Shown here piece by piece: positions 1-7,438 of a stretch of DNA of 30,330 bases. Location: NCBI GenBank assembly GCA_947442255.1, contig CANEVO010000049.1:1-30330 (forward strand), written 5' to 3'. A model generated the notes under the pieces. That model was not told the origin of the DNA and ran no database searches. It was given only the letters and a program-made list of their open reading frames with translations. Numbering within the stretch: the stretch's first letter is position 1; each line of letters opens with the position of its first letter. The DNA is from Opitutia bacterium. GTDB taxonomy: Bacteria; Verrucomicrobiota; Verrucomicrobiae; Opitutales; Opitutaceae. The translations under genes were made by a program, and so were the position numbers.

Positions 1-2075
1 ACGCCAAGGGTTACCGGCCCGACAAGCCGTTCCCGGTCCCGCCCCTGCCGGCGGGCCGCCCGGGCGAGATCCCGCCAGGCACGCGCCAGCTCCTCCTCAA
101 GCTCGGCGCACGGGGCTTCGCCGACTGGACGCTCAAGCAGAAGCGGCTGCTCGTCACCGACACGACCTGGCGCGATGCCCACCAGTCGCTCATGGCCACG
201 CGTGTCCGCAGCTATGATATGCTCGCCGGCGCCGATGCCCTCGCCCGCCGGGCGCCGCAGCTCTTCTCGCTCGAGATGTGGGGCGGCGCGACCTTCGACA
301 CCGCGATGCGCTTCCTCAGCGAGGATCCGTGGGAACGCCTGCGCCAGCTCCGCGCGCGCGTCCCGAACATCTGTTTCCAGATGCTGTTCCGCGGCGCGAA
401 CGCCGTCGGCTACACGAATTATCCCGACCATGTCGTCGCCGGCTTCGTCCAGCACGCGGCGGCGAATGGCATGGATATCTTCCGCGTCTTCGACTCGCTC
501 AATTATCTCCCGAACCTCCGCGTGGCGATGGAGGCCGTCAACGGAACCCACGGCGTGTGCGAGGCGGCGCTGTGCTACACCGGCGACATCCTCGACGAGC
601 GCCGCGACAAGTTCAGCCTGAAGTACTACGTCAAGCTCGCGAAGGAACTGGAGCGGATGGGCGCGCACTTCATCGCGATCAAGGACATGGCGGGCCTCTG
701 CCGGCCCTACGCCGCGCTGAAGCTGGTCAAGGCCCTGAAGGAGGAGGTGGGGCTGCCGATTCACTTCCACACCCACGACACGAGCGGCATTGCCGCCGCC
801 AGCGTCCTGCGCGCCGCCGATGCCGGCGTCGATGTGGTCGATCTGGCCCTGGCGTCGATGAGCGGCAGCACCTCGCAGCCGAACCTGAATTCCGTGGTCG
901 CTGCGCTGCAGCACACGCCGCGCGAAACCGGGCTCGACCTCGACGCGTTGAACGAGTTCTCCGACTATTGGGAGGCGGTGCGCAGCCTTTACGCGCCCTT
1001 CGACACCGCACCCAAGAGCGGATCCGCCGAGGTCTATCTGCACGAGATGCCGGGCGGCCAGTACACCAACCTCAAGGAGCAGGCCGCGTCGATGGGCATG
1101 GCCCAGCGCTGGCCGGAAATCGCGCGCACCTACGCCGAGGTCAACCAGCTCTTCGGTGACATCGTGAAGGTCACGCCGTCGTCGAAGGTGGTCGGTGACA
1201 TGGCGCTCTTCCTCTTCAGCAAGGGCATCAAGCCGGCCGACGTCGTGAACCTCGAGCCTGGATCGGTGCCGTTCCCCGAGAGCGTGATCGACATGCTCTC
1301 GGGCGGCCTGGGCTGGCCCGATGGTGGCTGGCCGGAACAGGTTTCGCTCGTGGTCCTCGGCGCGAAACGCCACGCCGAGGCGCGCAAACGCCACGCCACG
1401 GAGGTTGCGTCCGGCGCCGGAAAAAAGAAGCAGCGCGCCAAGCCGGCCGCGGCCGGCACCGCGAGCCACTCCGCCCATCACGTCGATCTCGAAAAGATTC
1501 GGACGGAGCTGACCGAGAAGCTCAAGCGGCCCGCCACCACCGACGACGTTTACTCGCACCTGATGTACCCGACGGTGTTCGCGGATTTCGCGAAACACCA
1601 GGCCGCCTACAGCGACGTGAGCGTGCTCCCGACTCCGGCGTTCTTCTACGGGCTGAAGCCCGGCGAGGAAATCTCGGTCAGCATTGAGGAGGGCAAGGTG
1701 CTCATCATCCGCCTGATCTCCGTGGGCCAGTCCGACAAGGAAGGCCGGCGCGCGATCAGTTACGAACTCAACGGCATCGGCCGCGAGACCTTCATTCTCG
1801 ATCGCAGCATCACGCCGAAAACGAAGGCGCGGCCCAAGGCGGATCTGAACGATCCCCGACAGGTCGCCGCCCCAATCCCCGGCTTAATCGCGCAGCTTCA
1901 GGTGTCGATCGGATCGAAGGTCGCGAAGGACGACAAGCTCCTCATGATGGAGGCGATGAAGATGCAGAACACGGTCTATGCGCCGTGTGCCGGGGTCATC
2001 GAAGAACTCCACGTCGCCCTCGGCGACACCGTCGAGGCCAAGGATCTCTTGATCAAGATTCGCCCGGCGGGGTGA
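1..2075 (+). CDS. pyc: Pyruvate carboxylase, C-terminal part (partial at the 5' end)
   Basis: The reading frame is open from base 3, giving 690 visible residues before TGA at 2073-2075; the biotin carboxylase domain would lie upstream of the window. Visible residues 50-62 carry the carboxyltransferase signature TDTTWRDAHQS, followed by ATRVRSYDM. The FIAIKDMAGL segment holds the lysine that is carbamylated in this family. The C-terminus is a biotinyl domain with MMEAMKMQ, biotin-accepting Lys at about visible residue 653. The enzyme carboxylates pyruvate to oxaloacetate in the cytoplasm using ATP and bicarbonate, which replenishes the TCA cycle and supplies aspartate. A Lys/Ala-rich linker (about visible residues 460-490, GAGKKKQRAKPAAAG) sits where most homologues have a TCRPGE-like stretch; this is a minor oddity. 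A separate oxaloacetate decarboxylase alpha chain is the alternative, but the 5' sequence already open at base 3 fits the fused enzyme better. Confidence 0.93.
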   Translation, partial: AKGYRPDKPFPVPPLPAGRPGEIPPGTRQLLLKLGARGFADWTLKQKRLLVTDTTWRDAHQSLMATRVRSYDMLAGADALARRAPQLFSLEMWGGATFDTAMRFLSEDPWERLRQLRARVPNICFQMLFRGANAVGYTNYPDHVVAGFVQHAAANGMDIFRVFDSLNYLPNLRVAMEAVNGTHGVCEAALCYTGDILDERRDKFSLKYYVKLAKELERMGAHFIAIKDMAGLCRPYAALKLVKALKEEVGLPIHFHTHDTSGIAAASVLRAADAGVDVVDLALASMSGSTSQPNLNSVVAALQHTPRETGLDLDALNEFSDYWEAVRSLYAPFDTAPKSGSAEVYLHEMPGGQYTNLKEQAASMGMAQRWPEIARTYAEVNQLFGDIVKVTPSSKVVGDMALFLFSKGIKPADVVNLEPGSVPFPESVIDMLSGGLGWPDGGWPEQVSLVVLGAKRHAEARKRHATEVASGAGKKKQRAKPAAAGTASHSAHHVDLEKIRTELTEKLKRPATTDDVYSHLMYPTVFADFAKHQAAYSDVSVLPTPAFFYGLKPGEEISVSIEEGKVLIIRLISVGQSDKEGRRAISYELNGIGRETFILDRSITPKTKARPKADLNDPRQVAAPIPGLIAQLQVSIGSKVAKDDKLLMMEAMKMQNTVYAPCAGVIEELHVALGDTVEAKDLLIKIRPAG

Positions 2076-2125
2076 GGGTGCGGGGTTCTGGGGAGGAGCA
2101 GCTGCTTCGCGGCACGCGATGCCAA

Positions 2126-2196
2126 GTGGCACGGGTCTCCCGACCCGTGGAAACCGTTCCCGATCCGATTTTCATGGGTCGGGAGACCCATGCCAC
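2126..2196. repeat. REP-like hairpin pair (BIME-like), GTGG/GGTC-TCCC subfamily
   Basis: The plus-strand hairpin at 2126-2149 has foot GTGG, stem CACGGGTC/GACCCGTG and loop TCCC. A second hairpin at 2173-2196 is inverted relative to it, with stem CATGGGTC/GACCCATG and foot CCAC (GTGG on the minus strand). The A-to-G change in one arm is compensated in the other, so stem pairing is kept. Confidence 0.85.
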
Positions 2197-2287
2197 GCCA
2201 TGACATGCTAGGCCGTGCGCCCGCTGGACATTTTTTGACTCCGGGCCTTCAGTCGCGAGGCGCACGTGCCGCGCCCCCACCCTACGC

Positions 2288-2866
2288 ATGAAACGGATCC
2301 TCACGCTTTTCGCCGCACTCGTCCTCGTCCCCTGCGCCTTCGCCGTCGAACTCGAGACGTTCAGCGCCAAGGGAAATCCGAAGACGATGGGCGTCGATTT
2401 CTCGATCGGCCGGCCCAAGGCGTGGATGACCCGGCCGGCCAACCCGACCGGCACCTTCGCCGTGTTTTGGCAGGCGCCCAGCGGGCTCGTCGACAGCATG
2501 ACGCTGATCTTCCCCCGGACGCAGTCGGCGCAGAGTGAAGATGTGACCAAGGAGGACTTTCGCACCATGTTCGAGAATCCCGCGCTCGAGCAGATGCTGG
2601 GACGCTCCCTCGCCAACGCGAAGTTCCTCGGCAAGACGATCCTCGAGGACTTCAAGTATTCCGCGGGCTACATCGAGTATGCCGGCAAGTACAAGCTGAA
2701 GTCCGGCGAGATCGAGATGAAGGTCCGCAACTACCTCATCTACCTCGGCAATGTCATGCTGCAGGTGCAGTTCTATCTGGTGCAGGAAGCCGGCGAGGAT
2801 CGCCTCCAGCAATTCGATGCCGACATGAAACAGATCGTGGCCTCGCTGGAATTCAAGCAGCCGTGA
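2288..2866 (+). CDS. Exported protein of unknown function
   Basis: 192 residues starting MKRILTLFAALVLV, a typical Sec signal peptide with a likely cleavage after CAFA at about residue 19. The mature part has no motif I can assign. It contains aromatic-rich alternating segments (for example YIEYAGKYKLKSGEIEMKV near residues 120-138) that suggest beta structure, and ends EFKQP. Codon use is like the neighbours and the frame is intact, so this is probably a real periplasmic or secreted protein. It stands alone, 212 bp after pyc with a REP pair between them, and is not clearly in an operon. I do not recognise the family and propose no function. Confidence 0.8.
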   Translation: MKRILTLFAALVLVPCAFAVELETFSAKGNPKTMGVDFSIGRPKAWMTRPANPTGTFAVFWQAPSGLVDSMTLIFPRTQSAQSEDVTKEDFRTMFENPALEQMLGRSLANAKFLGKTILEDFKYSAGYIEYAGKYKLKSGEIEMKVRNYLIYLGNVMLQVQFYLVQEAGEDRLQQFDADMKQIVASLEFKQP

Positions 2867-2905
2867 TCCGCCGGCGGGTGGCTCACTTCCGGCAGGATCC
2901 CAGAG

Positions 2906-2975
2906 AAGGCCGAGCTCCGTCGAGGCCGAATCATTGAACGATTCAAGGGCGGCGTCGGCGGAGCTCGGCCCTCCA
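2906..2975. repeat. Inverted repeat pair containing GGCCGAGCTCC
   Basis: 2908-2928 (GGCCGAGCTCCGTCGAGGCC) and the reverse complement of 2951-2970 (GGCCGAGCTCCGCCGACGCC) match with two differences, about 22 bp apart. This lies after the exported-protein gene and resembles the paired dispersed repeats elsewhere in the window, but lacks a clear GTAG foot. Confidence 0.65.
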
Positions 2976-3024
2976 CTTTGGCGGCGGCTCCGCCGCGCCA
3001 GGCAGCCTCAGCACCTTGGACCCA

Positions 3025-3066
3025 CCGTGCAAAACGGTGTCACAGGTGTGACACCGTTTTGCACGG
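3025..3066. repeat. Perfect 42-nt palindrome (20-bp arms, 2-nt centre)
   Basis: The arm CCGTGCAAAACGGTGTCACA at 3025-3044 is followed by GG and then its exact reverse complement at 3047-3066. There is no T-tract on either side, so it is not a canonical intrinsic terminator. The rest of the 2867-3195 gap holds the inverted repeat at 2906-2975 and no gene I can support. The palindrome may be a dispersed repeat, a cruciform or a protein-binding site; the sequence does not decide between these. Confidence 0.9.
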
Positions 3067-3195
3067 CTCGTAAAACCCTCCGCGGTTCCGGTTTCGGCCG
3101 ATCAGTGGTCCAGCGAGTTTGGGCGGCGGTGCATCCCTCGCCGGAAACGACACGCTCGCGTCTCACGCGGTCGAACGCCGCAATCGTCCGTTCCG

Positions 3196-3366
3196 ATGTT
3201 CGCTTTCCTCCAACGCCTCTGGTCTGAAATCCGGGCGCTGCCGCGTACGGTCTTCGTGCTGATGGGCCCCGCGTGGTGGTATGTCGCCGGCTTCGGCGGA
3301 CTCCTCGGTGCCCTCGTCATGCTGCTGCCGGGCCCACGACTGCGGGCGTCGGGCGCGACGACCTGA
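3196..3366 (+). CDS. Small single-pass membrane protein (56 aa), hypothetical
   Basis: The frame ATG 3196 to TGA 3364-3366 encodes 56 residues. A short amphipathic, basic N-terminus (FLQRLWSEIRALPR) precedes a hydrophobic, glycine-rich stretch at about residues 17-48 (WWYVAGFGGLLGALVMLLPG) and a short basic tail. The composition is that of a small inner-membrane protein and third codon positions are G/C-rich. No Shine-Dalgarno sequence is visible, as for most genes here. It converges on the minus-strand gene at 3384-3986, 17 bp away. No family is recognised, and chance translation cannot be excluded for so short a frame. Confidence 0.5.
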   Translation: MFAFLQRLWSEIRALPRTVFVLMGPAWWYVAGFGGLLGALVMLLPGPRLRASGATT

Positions 3367-3383
3367 ACTGCTCCCGGCGCGGA

Positions 3384-3986
3384 CTAGCCGAGAGGCGTCG
3401 CGGCGGGCACCGTGCGGTTCACCGTCTCGTCGAACGACAGATTGACGAGCCACATCGCCGAGGCGAAGGGCGAGCGGCTGCCCGACGCAAAGGGCGCCAC
3501 ATCGCCCCGCGGAAAATCGATCATCTTCTTGCCAAAGTTCGTCTCGACCTGCGCCGAAAGATCCCGGCGTTCCGCGGACGTCAGCCGCGACGCCGCGCCG
3601 ACCACATTGCCCACGGGCTTGGCCAGCCGGGTCAGCTCCGCGAGATCGTCCGCCGTGCGCCAGAGCCGGGGTTCCTCTTCGCCTGTGTCCTTGGCCATGA
3701 ACTGCACCGTCCGGTCGAAAAGCGCCGCGCAGGCCCGCAGGGAAGTGGCGAGATCAGCTCCCACGCCGGCACGGTCAGCCGCCGCGTTGATTTGAACCTT
3801 CTCCGCGGCGAGTGTCGTCTCAAGTTCCTTCAGGGGAGCCTTCTTCGTACTGACGGCGACGTACACCGACTCGAGGCGTCCGAGGCTACTCACAAAATCC
3901 TTCATCGCCGCCGCATGAGCCGGATCGGCACGGAGGCCGGGAGCGAGGAGCAGCGAGAGCGCAAGGAAACGGAACGACAGTTTCAT
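3384..3986 (-). CDS. Exported protein of unknown function
   Basis: 200 residues from MKLSFRFLALSLLLAPGL, a clear Sec signal peptide with a likely cleavage near RADPAHA. The frame is open further upstream, to 4145, but that extension would overlap the divergent gene starting at 4135 and precede the signal peptide, so the start at 3986 is chosen. The mature protein is mostly helical in character, Ala/Leu/Lys-rich near residues 45-90, without recognisable catalytic motifs. It is divergently arranged with the gene at 4135, 148 bp away, and the two may share a promoter region. Function unknown. Confidence 0.75.
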   Translation of the reverse strand: MKLSFRFLALSLLLAPGLRADPAHAAAMKDFVSSLGRLESVYVAVSTKKAPLKELETTLAAEKVQINAAADRAGVGADLATSLRACAALFDRTVQFMAKDTGEEEPRLWRTADDLAELTRLAKPVGNVVGAASRLTSAERRDLSAQVETNFGKKMIDFPRGDVAPFASGSRSPFASAMWLVNLSFDETVNRTVPAATPLG

Positions 3987-4134
3987 GGTGGGGATCGGCG
4001 CGAACGTAGGTCGCGACCTTGGAAAATCAATCCGCGAAGCAAGGCCGCCCGCCGACGTCGTGGAACAGGCAACCTCGAATCGGGATTGCGGGTACGCGGC
4101 GTCACCGTCTCGCTCGTCGCAACGCCATGCCCTC

Positions 4135-5778
4135 ATGAGAAGCATGTTCCTCGTGTCACTCCTGCTTGCGCCCGGCGTTCCGACCGGGGTGACAGCGGCG
4201 GGAGACGATCGCGTGGTGGTCCTCCCCCCACTGGAAGTCGCCGCCGAGCTCCAGACGAATCCGTGGCGTTATCTGGCGGTGCCCGGCATCGAGGTCCTTT
4301 CGTCGTGCTCCGAGTCCACGACCCGCGCCTTTATCCAGGCGGAATATCGGGTCGAGCGGCTCTTCGCGGCGCTGGTGCCGGAGGAATTCCAGGTGCAACT
4401 CGCGGTGCCCAAGGTCGTGATTCTGTCGGAACAGAAGCGCACCCTCTCCGCCTCGCAGAATCTCGTGGCCGGCTTCGGGGGCGATTCCATGAACGCATCG
4501 GCGAGCGAGCCCAAAGTCCAGTTCATGCCCAACCTCCGGCTGAACGATCCGGATGCCGTCGTGGTCTTTGCCATGATCGACGAGGAACGCTTCCGGCCCG
4601 ACCAACTCGGGCTCACGGCCGAGTATGTCCGGTTCATCCTTGATCGCCGCACTCCCCCGCTGCCTGCCTGGCTCGTCAACGGGCTCAGCGTTCTGGCTAC
4701 GCGCATGACCTTCAGCCGCGATACGATCACGTTTACCGAGGCCGAGTGGATCTCGCCGGCCGAGACCGAGGCCGTCCGGCGCGCCACCCGCCAGCCGCCG
4801 ACCCTGCTGACCCTCTGCAGCCTGTTCGAACAACCCCGACCGACCGAGGCCGCCGCGGCCCAGCTTTGGCGTTCGCAGGCGGCGCTGTTCATCCGCTGGG
4901 CGTTCGACGGCACCGACGCGCGACGGGCGGCGTTCTGGAAATTCGTGGGCCGCGTCAACGCTGCACCCGCGGGCGAAGACGTCTTCGTCGAGTGCTTCGG
5001 TCGCACGTACGACGAGGTCTTTGAACGTCTCTTGGCTTACCTGCCCTCCGCCGTTACGTCCGCCGTATATTTTCAACCGGACAACATTCCCGCGCTGCCT
5101 CCGTACCGGCTCCAGCTCGCCACCGATGCGGAGATTGCGCGGCTGAAGGGCGATTGGGAGCGACTGGAAATCGCCTATGTCCGCGCGTACTTTCCGCAGT
5201 ATGCGGCCCGCTATGAAGAGCAGGCCACCCGCACCCTCGCCCGTTACGCGACCGCCCAGCCCCGCGATCCGCGACTACTGGCGGTGCTCGGATTGCACGC
5301 GTGTGATCTCGGTCGCGACGACGAGGCTCGTCCGTATCTCGAAGCCGCGGTGGAGGCCCAGGTGGTGCGACCGCGGGTGTATTTCGAACTCGCCCGGATT
5401 CGCTATACCACCGCACTCACCCAACCCGCCGGATCCACGGGCCAGTTAAGCAGCGAGCAGATCAACGGGATTCTCCATCCGCTGCGTGAAGCCCACCGCC
5501 AGTCGCCGCCGCTGCCCCAAACCTACGCCCTCATGGCGAATGTCTGGAACCACACCGGCATCCGGCTCGGCCCCGCGCACTTCGCGCTGCTGGACGAGGC
5601 GCTGGGTCGGTTTCCCACGCAGCCCAACCTGCTCTATCAAGTCGCCGCGCTGAAGCTGCTGCACGGCGCGAATGCCGAGGCCGCGATCCTGATCCAGCGC
5701 GGGCTCGCGCTCAGCTCCCATCCTACCGCGCGCGCGGGTTTCGAAAAACTCCAGATGCTGCTCAAGTCCGCCCGCTGA
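4135..5778 (+). CDS. Exported protein with TPR-like C-terminal region, unknown function
   Basis: 547 residues from the ATG at 4135, chosen because it directly precedes a signal peptide (MRSMFLVSLLLAPG, likely cleaved near TAAG at 20-23). An upstream ATG at 3985 would add 50 residues without coding character and overlap the divergent gene. After the signal comes a short Val/Leu/Pro segment (VVVLPPLEV, 27-35). The middle contains PAWLVNGLSVLATRM (177-191), which recalls the helix of gluzincin-like MA domains, but there is no HExxH motif, so a peptidase activity is not supported. The C-terminal third has alternating Ala/Leu/Tyr helices (for example RLLAVLGLHACDLGRDDEA) typical of TPR units. Probably a periplasmic scaffold or envelope protein; the exact family is not recognised. 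Confidence 0.8.
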   Translation: MRSMFLVSLLLAPGVPTGVTAAGDDRVVVLPPLEVAAELQTNPWRYLAVPGIEVLSSCSESTTRAFIQAEYRVERLFAALVPEEFQVQLAVPKVVILSEQKRTLSASQNLVAGFGGDSMNASASEPKVQFMPNLRLNDPDAVVVFAMIDEERFRPDQLGLTAEYVRFILDRRTPPLPAWLVNGLSVLATRMTFSRDTITFTEAEWISPAETEAVRRATRQPPTLLTLCSLFEQPRPTEAAAAQLWRSQAALFIRWAFDGTDARRAAFWKFVGRVNAAPAGEDVFVECFGRTYDEVFERLLAYLPSAVTSAVYFQPDNIPALPPYRLQLATDAEIARLKGDWERLEIAYVRAYFPQYAARYEEQATRTLARYATAQPRDPRLLAVLGLHACDLGRDDEARPYLEAAVEAQVVRPRVYFELARIRYTTALTQPAGSTGQLSSEQINGILHPLREAHRQSPPLPQTYALMANVWNHTGIRLGPAHFALLDEALGRFPTQPNLLYQVAALKLLHGANAEAAILIQRGLALSSHPTARAGFEKLQMLLKSAR

Positions 5779-5857
5779 TCCGTTCCAGTCCGAATGGAGT
5801 CAACGAGGCGTCGTGAGCGCGCGCGAGGCGTCGGCTCCATGGCATCTACAAAATGCC

Positions 5858-5882
5858 GTAGGGGCGTGACTCGTCCACGCCC
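5858..5882 (+). repeat. REP-like hairpin, GTAG/GGGCGTG subfamily
   Basis: Foot GTAG (5858-5861), stem GGGCGTGA/CCACGCCC with one mismatch and loop CTCGT. The same element recurs at 26358-26382. Confidence 0.85.
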
Positions 5883-5887
5883 GAATT

Positions 5888-6050
5888 GCTCTTCGCGGCT
5901 TCGCGCCTTCGCGTGAGCCGATTGATTCAAAGCGGACTGCCTTGGATCGACCTTGGGTCGTCTTCTGTAAACCCGCCTGCGGATTGAAATGAAAGCCGTC
6001 CCGATCCACCCGGGCATTGGCACAGAAGGACAAACCAAGGCCAATCCAAG
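5888..6050. repeat. Composite dispersed repeat: GCGAAG-type 8-mer block plus long inverted repeat
   Basis: 5888-5919 is built from GCGAAG-rich 8-mers (read on the minus strand). It is followed 22 bp later by an inverted repeat whose arms are 5942-5968 (TTGGATCGACCTTGGGTCGT onward) and 6022-6050 (ACAGAAGGACAAACCAAGGC onward), about 27 nt each and imperfectly matched. A second copy in opposite orientation lies at 24928-25050 with similar internal spacing. These repeats and the hairpin at 5858 fill most of the gap 5779-6096, in which no gene was found. Confidence 0.7.
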
Positions 6051-6096
6051 TCCGGCCGGAACGCGCAAACTAGGAGGGAGCGAATCTCCCACCCCG

Positions 6097-7116
6097 TTAT
6101 CGCGGCACGAACCGCGGATCGCGCCCGAGAATTTCCTGCCAAAGCTCCGCGCCATCAATCCGGCGTTCCCGGGTGCGATTCACCCACGCCACCGCCGTGG
6201 GTTCGTCGGGCTGGGTGAAACGAATGCCCCAGACGGGATCGAAGGCCTCCGTCGAGAGCGAGTAGCGCATGTCCCCGAGGATCATCAACCGGGCCGGATC
6301 CCGCGCCACCCAGCCTTCGGAGAACCATTGAAAGCGCGTAAAAGAACGAGTGGTGCCGTCGCGCGCCCGCTCCGCCGGCGTCAATTCACGTTCGTCAACC
6401 ACCGGCAGCGACCAGCCTTCGCGCACGGCAGCGCTTCCGAACCAGCCCACGCGGATGCGGTCGCTGTACATGCGGCCCGCATGAACGTAGAGGGCGCGCC
6501 AGACCAGGTTATTCCCCAGCGTCGGCATCACCTCGAAGCGCTCGCGGGCATGGCCGCGAGCCGCCGCGAGGTCCGCCTGCACGGCGAGGGCACGGCGATG
6601 CTGGAAACCGCCCGCCACCAAATAAAGCGCCGCCAGCCCGATCGCCGCGACCGCGAAGCCGCGCCGCCGTCGGCCAAGCGCCACGACCAGCCCGATCCCG
6701 AGCACCAGCGTGAACGGCGGATCGATGATCGAAATGAGATCCCACCCGGCACGGTGATTGGAAAACGGCCACAGTAATTGCGTCCCGTAGCTGGTCGAGG
6801 CATCCAGCAAGCAGTGGCTGAGATAGCCGACGAGGCAGCAGGCCCACCACGTGGCCCATGTGCTGGTACCCGATTTCCGCCACCAGGCCAGCGTCGCCAC
6901 GACCACCGCACCGACCGGGGCGAAGATCAACGAGTGCGTGAAGCCCCGGTGGTGCTCGATCGCGAGCAGCGGATCGCCCGCGCTGCGGATGAACACATCG
7001 ATATCCGGCAGCAGCGCAGCGAGCGCACCCGCCACGGCAGCGGAACGTCCGAGCTTCCCGCCGAACGCCGCATAGCCGAGACCTGCCCCGAGGAGACCGT
7101 GGGTGAGTGGATCCAA
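6097..7116 (-). CDS. YdjM-type membrane-bound metal-dependent hydrolase (DUF457 family)
   Basis: 339 residues if translation begins at the TTG at 7116, chosen because family members begin with a Met-Asp-x-x-Thr-His segment and here the codon precedes DPLTHGLLGAG. Conserved positions are visible: His6, Asp38 and Asp40 in LLPDID, HHRGFTHS at 55-62, and SHCLLD at 100-105. These His/Asp residues are the proposed metal ligands of PF04307. Several transmembrane segments follow (about 64-80, 85-100, 130-150 and 155-170), then a soluble C-terminal region of about 160 residues. The family is named for E. coli YdjM, an SOS-regulated inner-membrane protein; its substrate is unknown. The open frame reaches back to 7695, but that part overlaps a REP-containing gap and lacks coding character. 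The gene is divergent from the metallophosphoesterase at 7439. Confidence 0.85.
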   Translation of the reverse strand: MDPLTHGLLGAGLGYAAFGGKLGRSAAVAGALAALLPDIDVFIRSAGDPLLAIEHHRGFTHSLIFAPVGAVVVATLAWWRKSGTSTWATWWACCLVGYLSHCLLDASTSYGTQLLWPFSNHRAGWDLISIIDPPFTLVLGIGLVVALGRRRRGFAVAAIGLAALYLVAGGFQHRRALAVQADLAAARGHARERFEVMPTLGNNLVWRALYVHAGRMYSDRIRVGWFGSAAVREGWSLPVVDERELTPAERARDGTTRSFTRFQWFSEGWVARDPARLMILGDMRYSLSTEAFDPVWGIRFTQPDEPTAVAWVNRTRERRIDGAELWQEILGRDPRFVPR

Positions 7117-7192
7117 AGCGCGCAGAGGCTGGGCGGACGCGGGCCACGAAGCAACGCCGTCGGGCGGATCCGCTACCACGAGAGCAGGATTT

Positions 7193-7320
7193 AACAGGAA
7201 ACTCGGGCAGGACGGGAAGCGACCGCAGGAACCGGAATCACGGGTGCCCGGACGTCGGCGGGCCGTAGGGGCGCCCTTGCTGCGCCCTCGTTCCTTACCG
7301 AACTTCCCGACCTTCCTGTT
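7193..7320. repeat. Long imperfect inverted repeat enclosing a REP-like hairpin
   Basis: Arms at 7193-7219 (begins AACAGGAAACTCGGG) and 7294-7320 (ends CCGACCTTCCTGTT) pair over about 27 nt with roughly six mismatches. Between them, at 7265-7287, lies a GTAG-footed hairpin with stem GGGCGC/GCGCCC and loop CCTTGCT. This occupies the middle of the 322-bp gap between divergent genes; no promoter was confidently identified there. Confidence 0.65.
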
Positions 7321-7438
7321 CCATCTTCGAAGGTCCTGCCCCCCCGCGATGATTCGGATCGAAAGGGTGCGCAACGCGCAGCGGCGGATTACCCCTTGCC
7401 GCCTTTCCCGATTCCCACCGGACTCGCGGCACGACCCC

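Noticed and set aside
3273..4643. 456-codon plus-strand frame
   Set aside because: It overlaps a minus-strand signal-peptide protein and the plus-strand gene at 4135, both with better coding character. Its translation is Arg-rich and motif-free.
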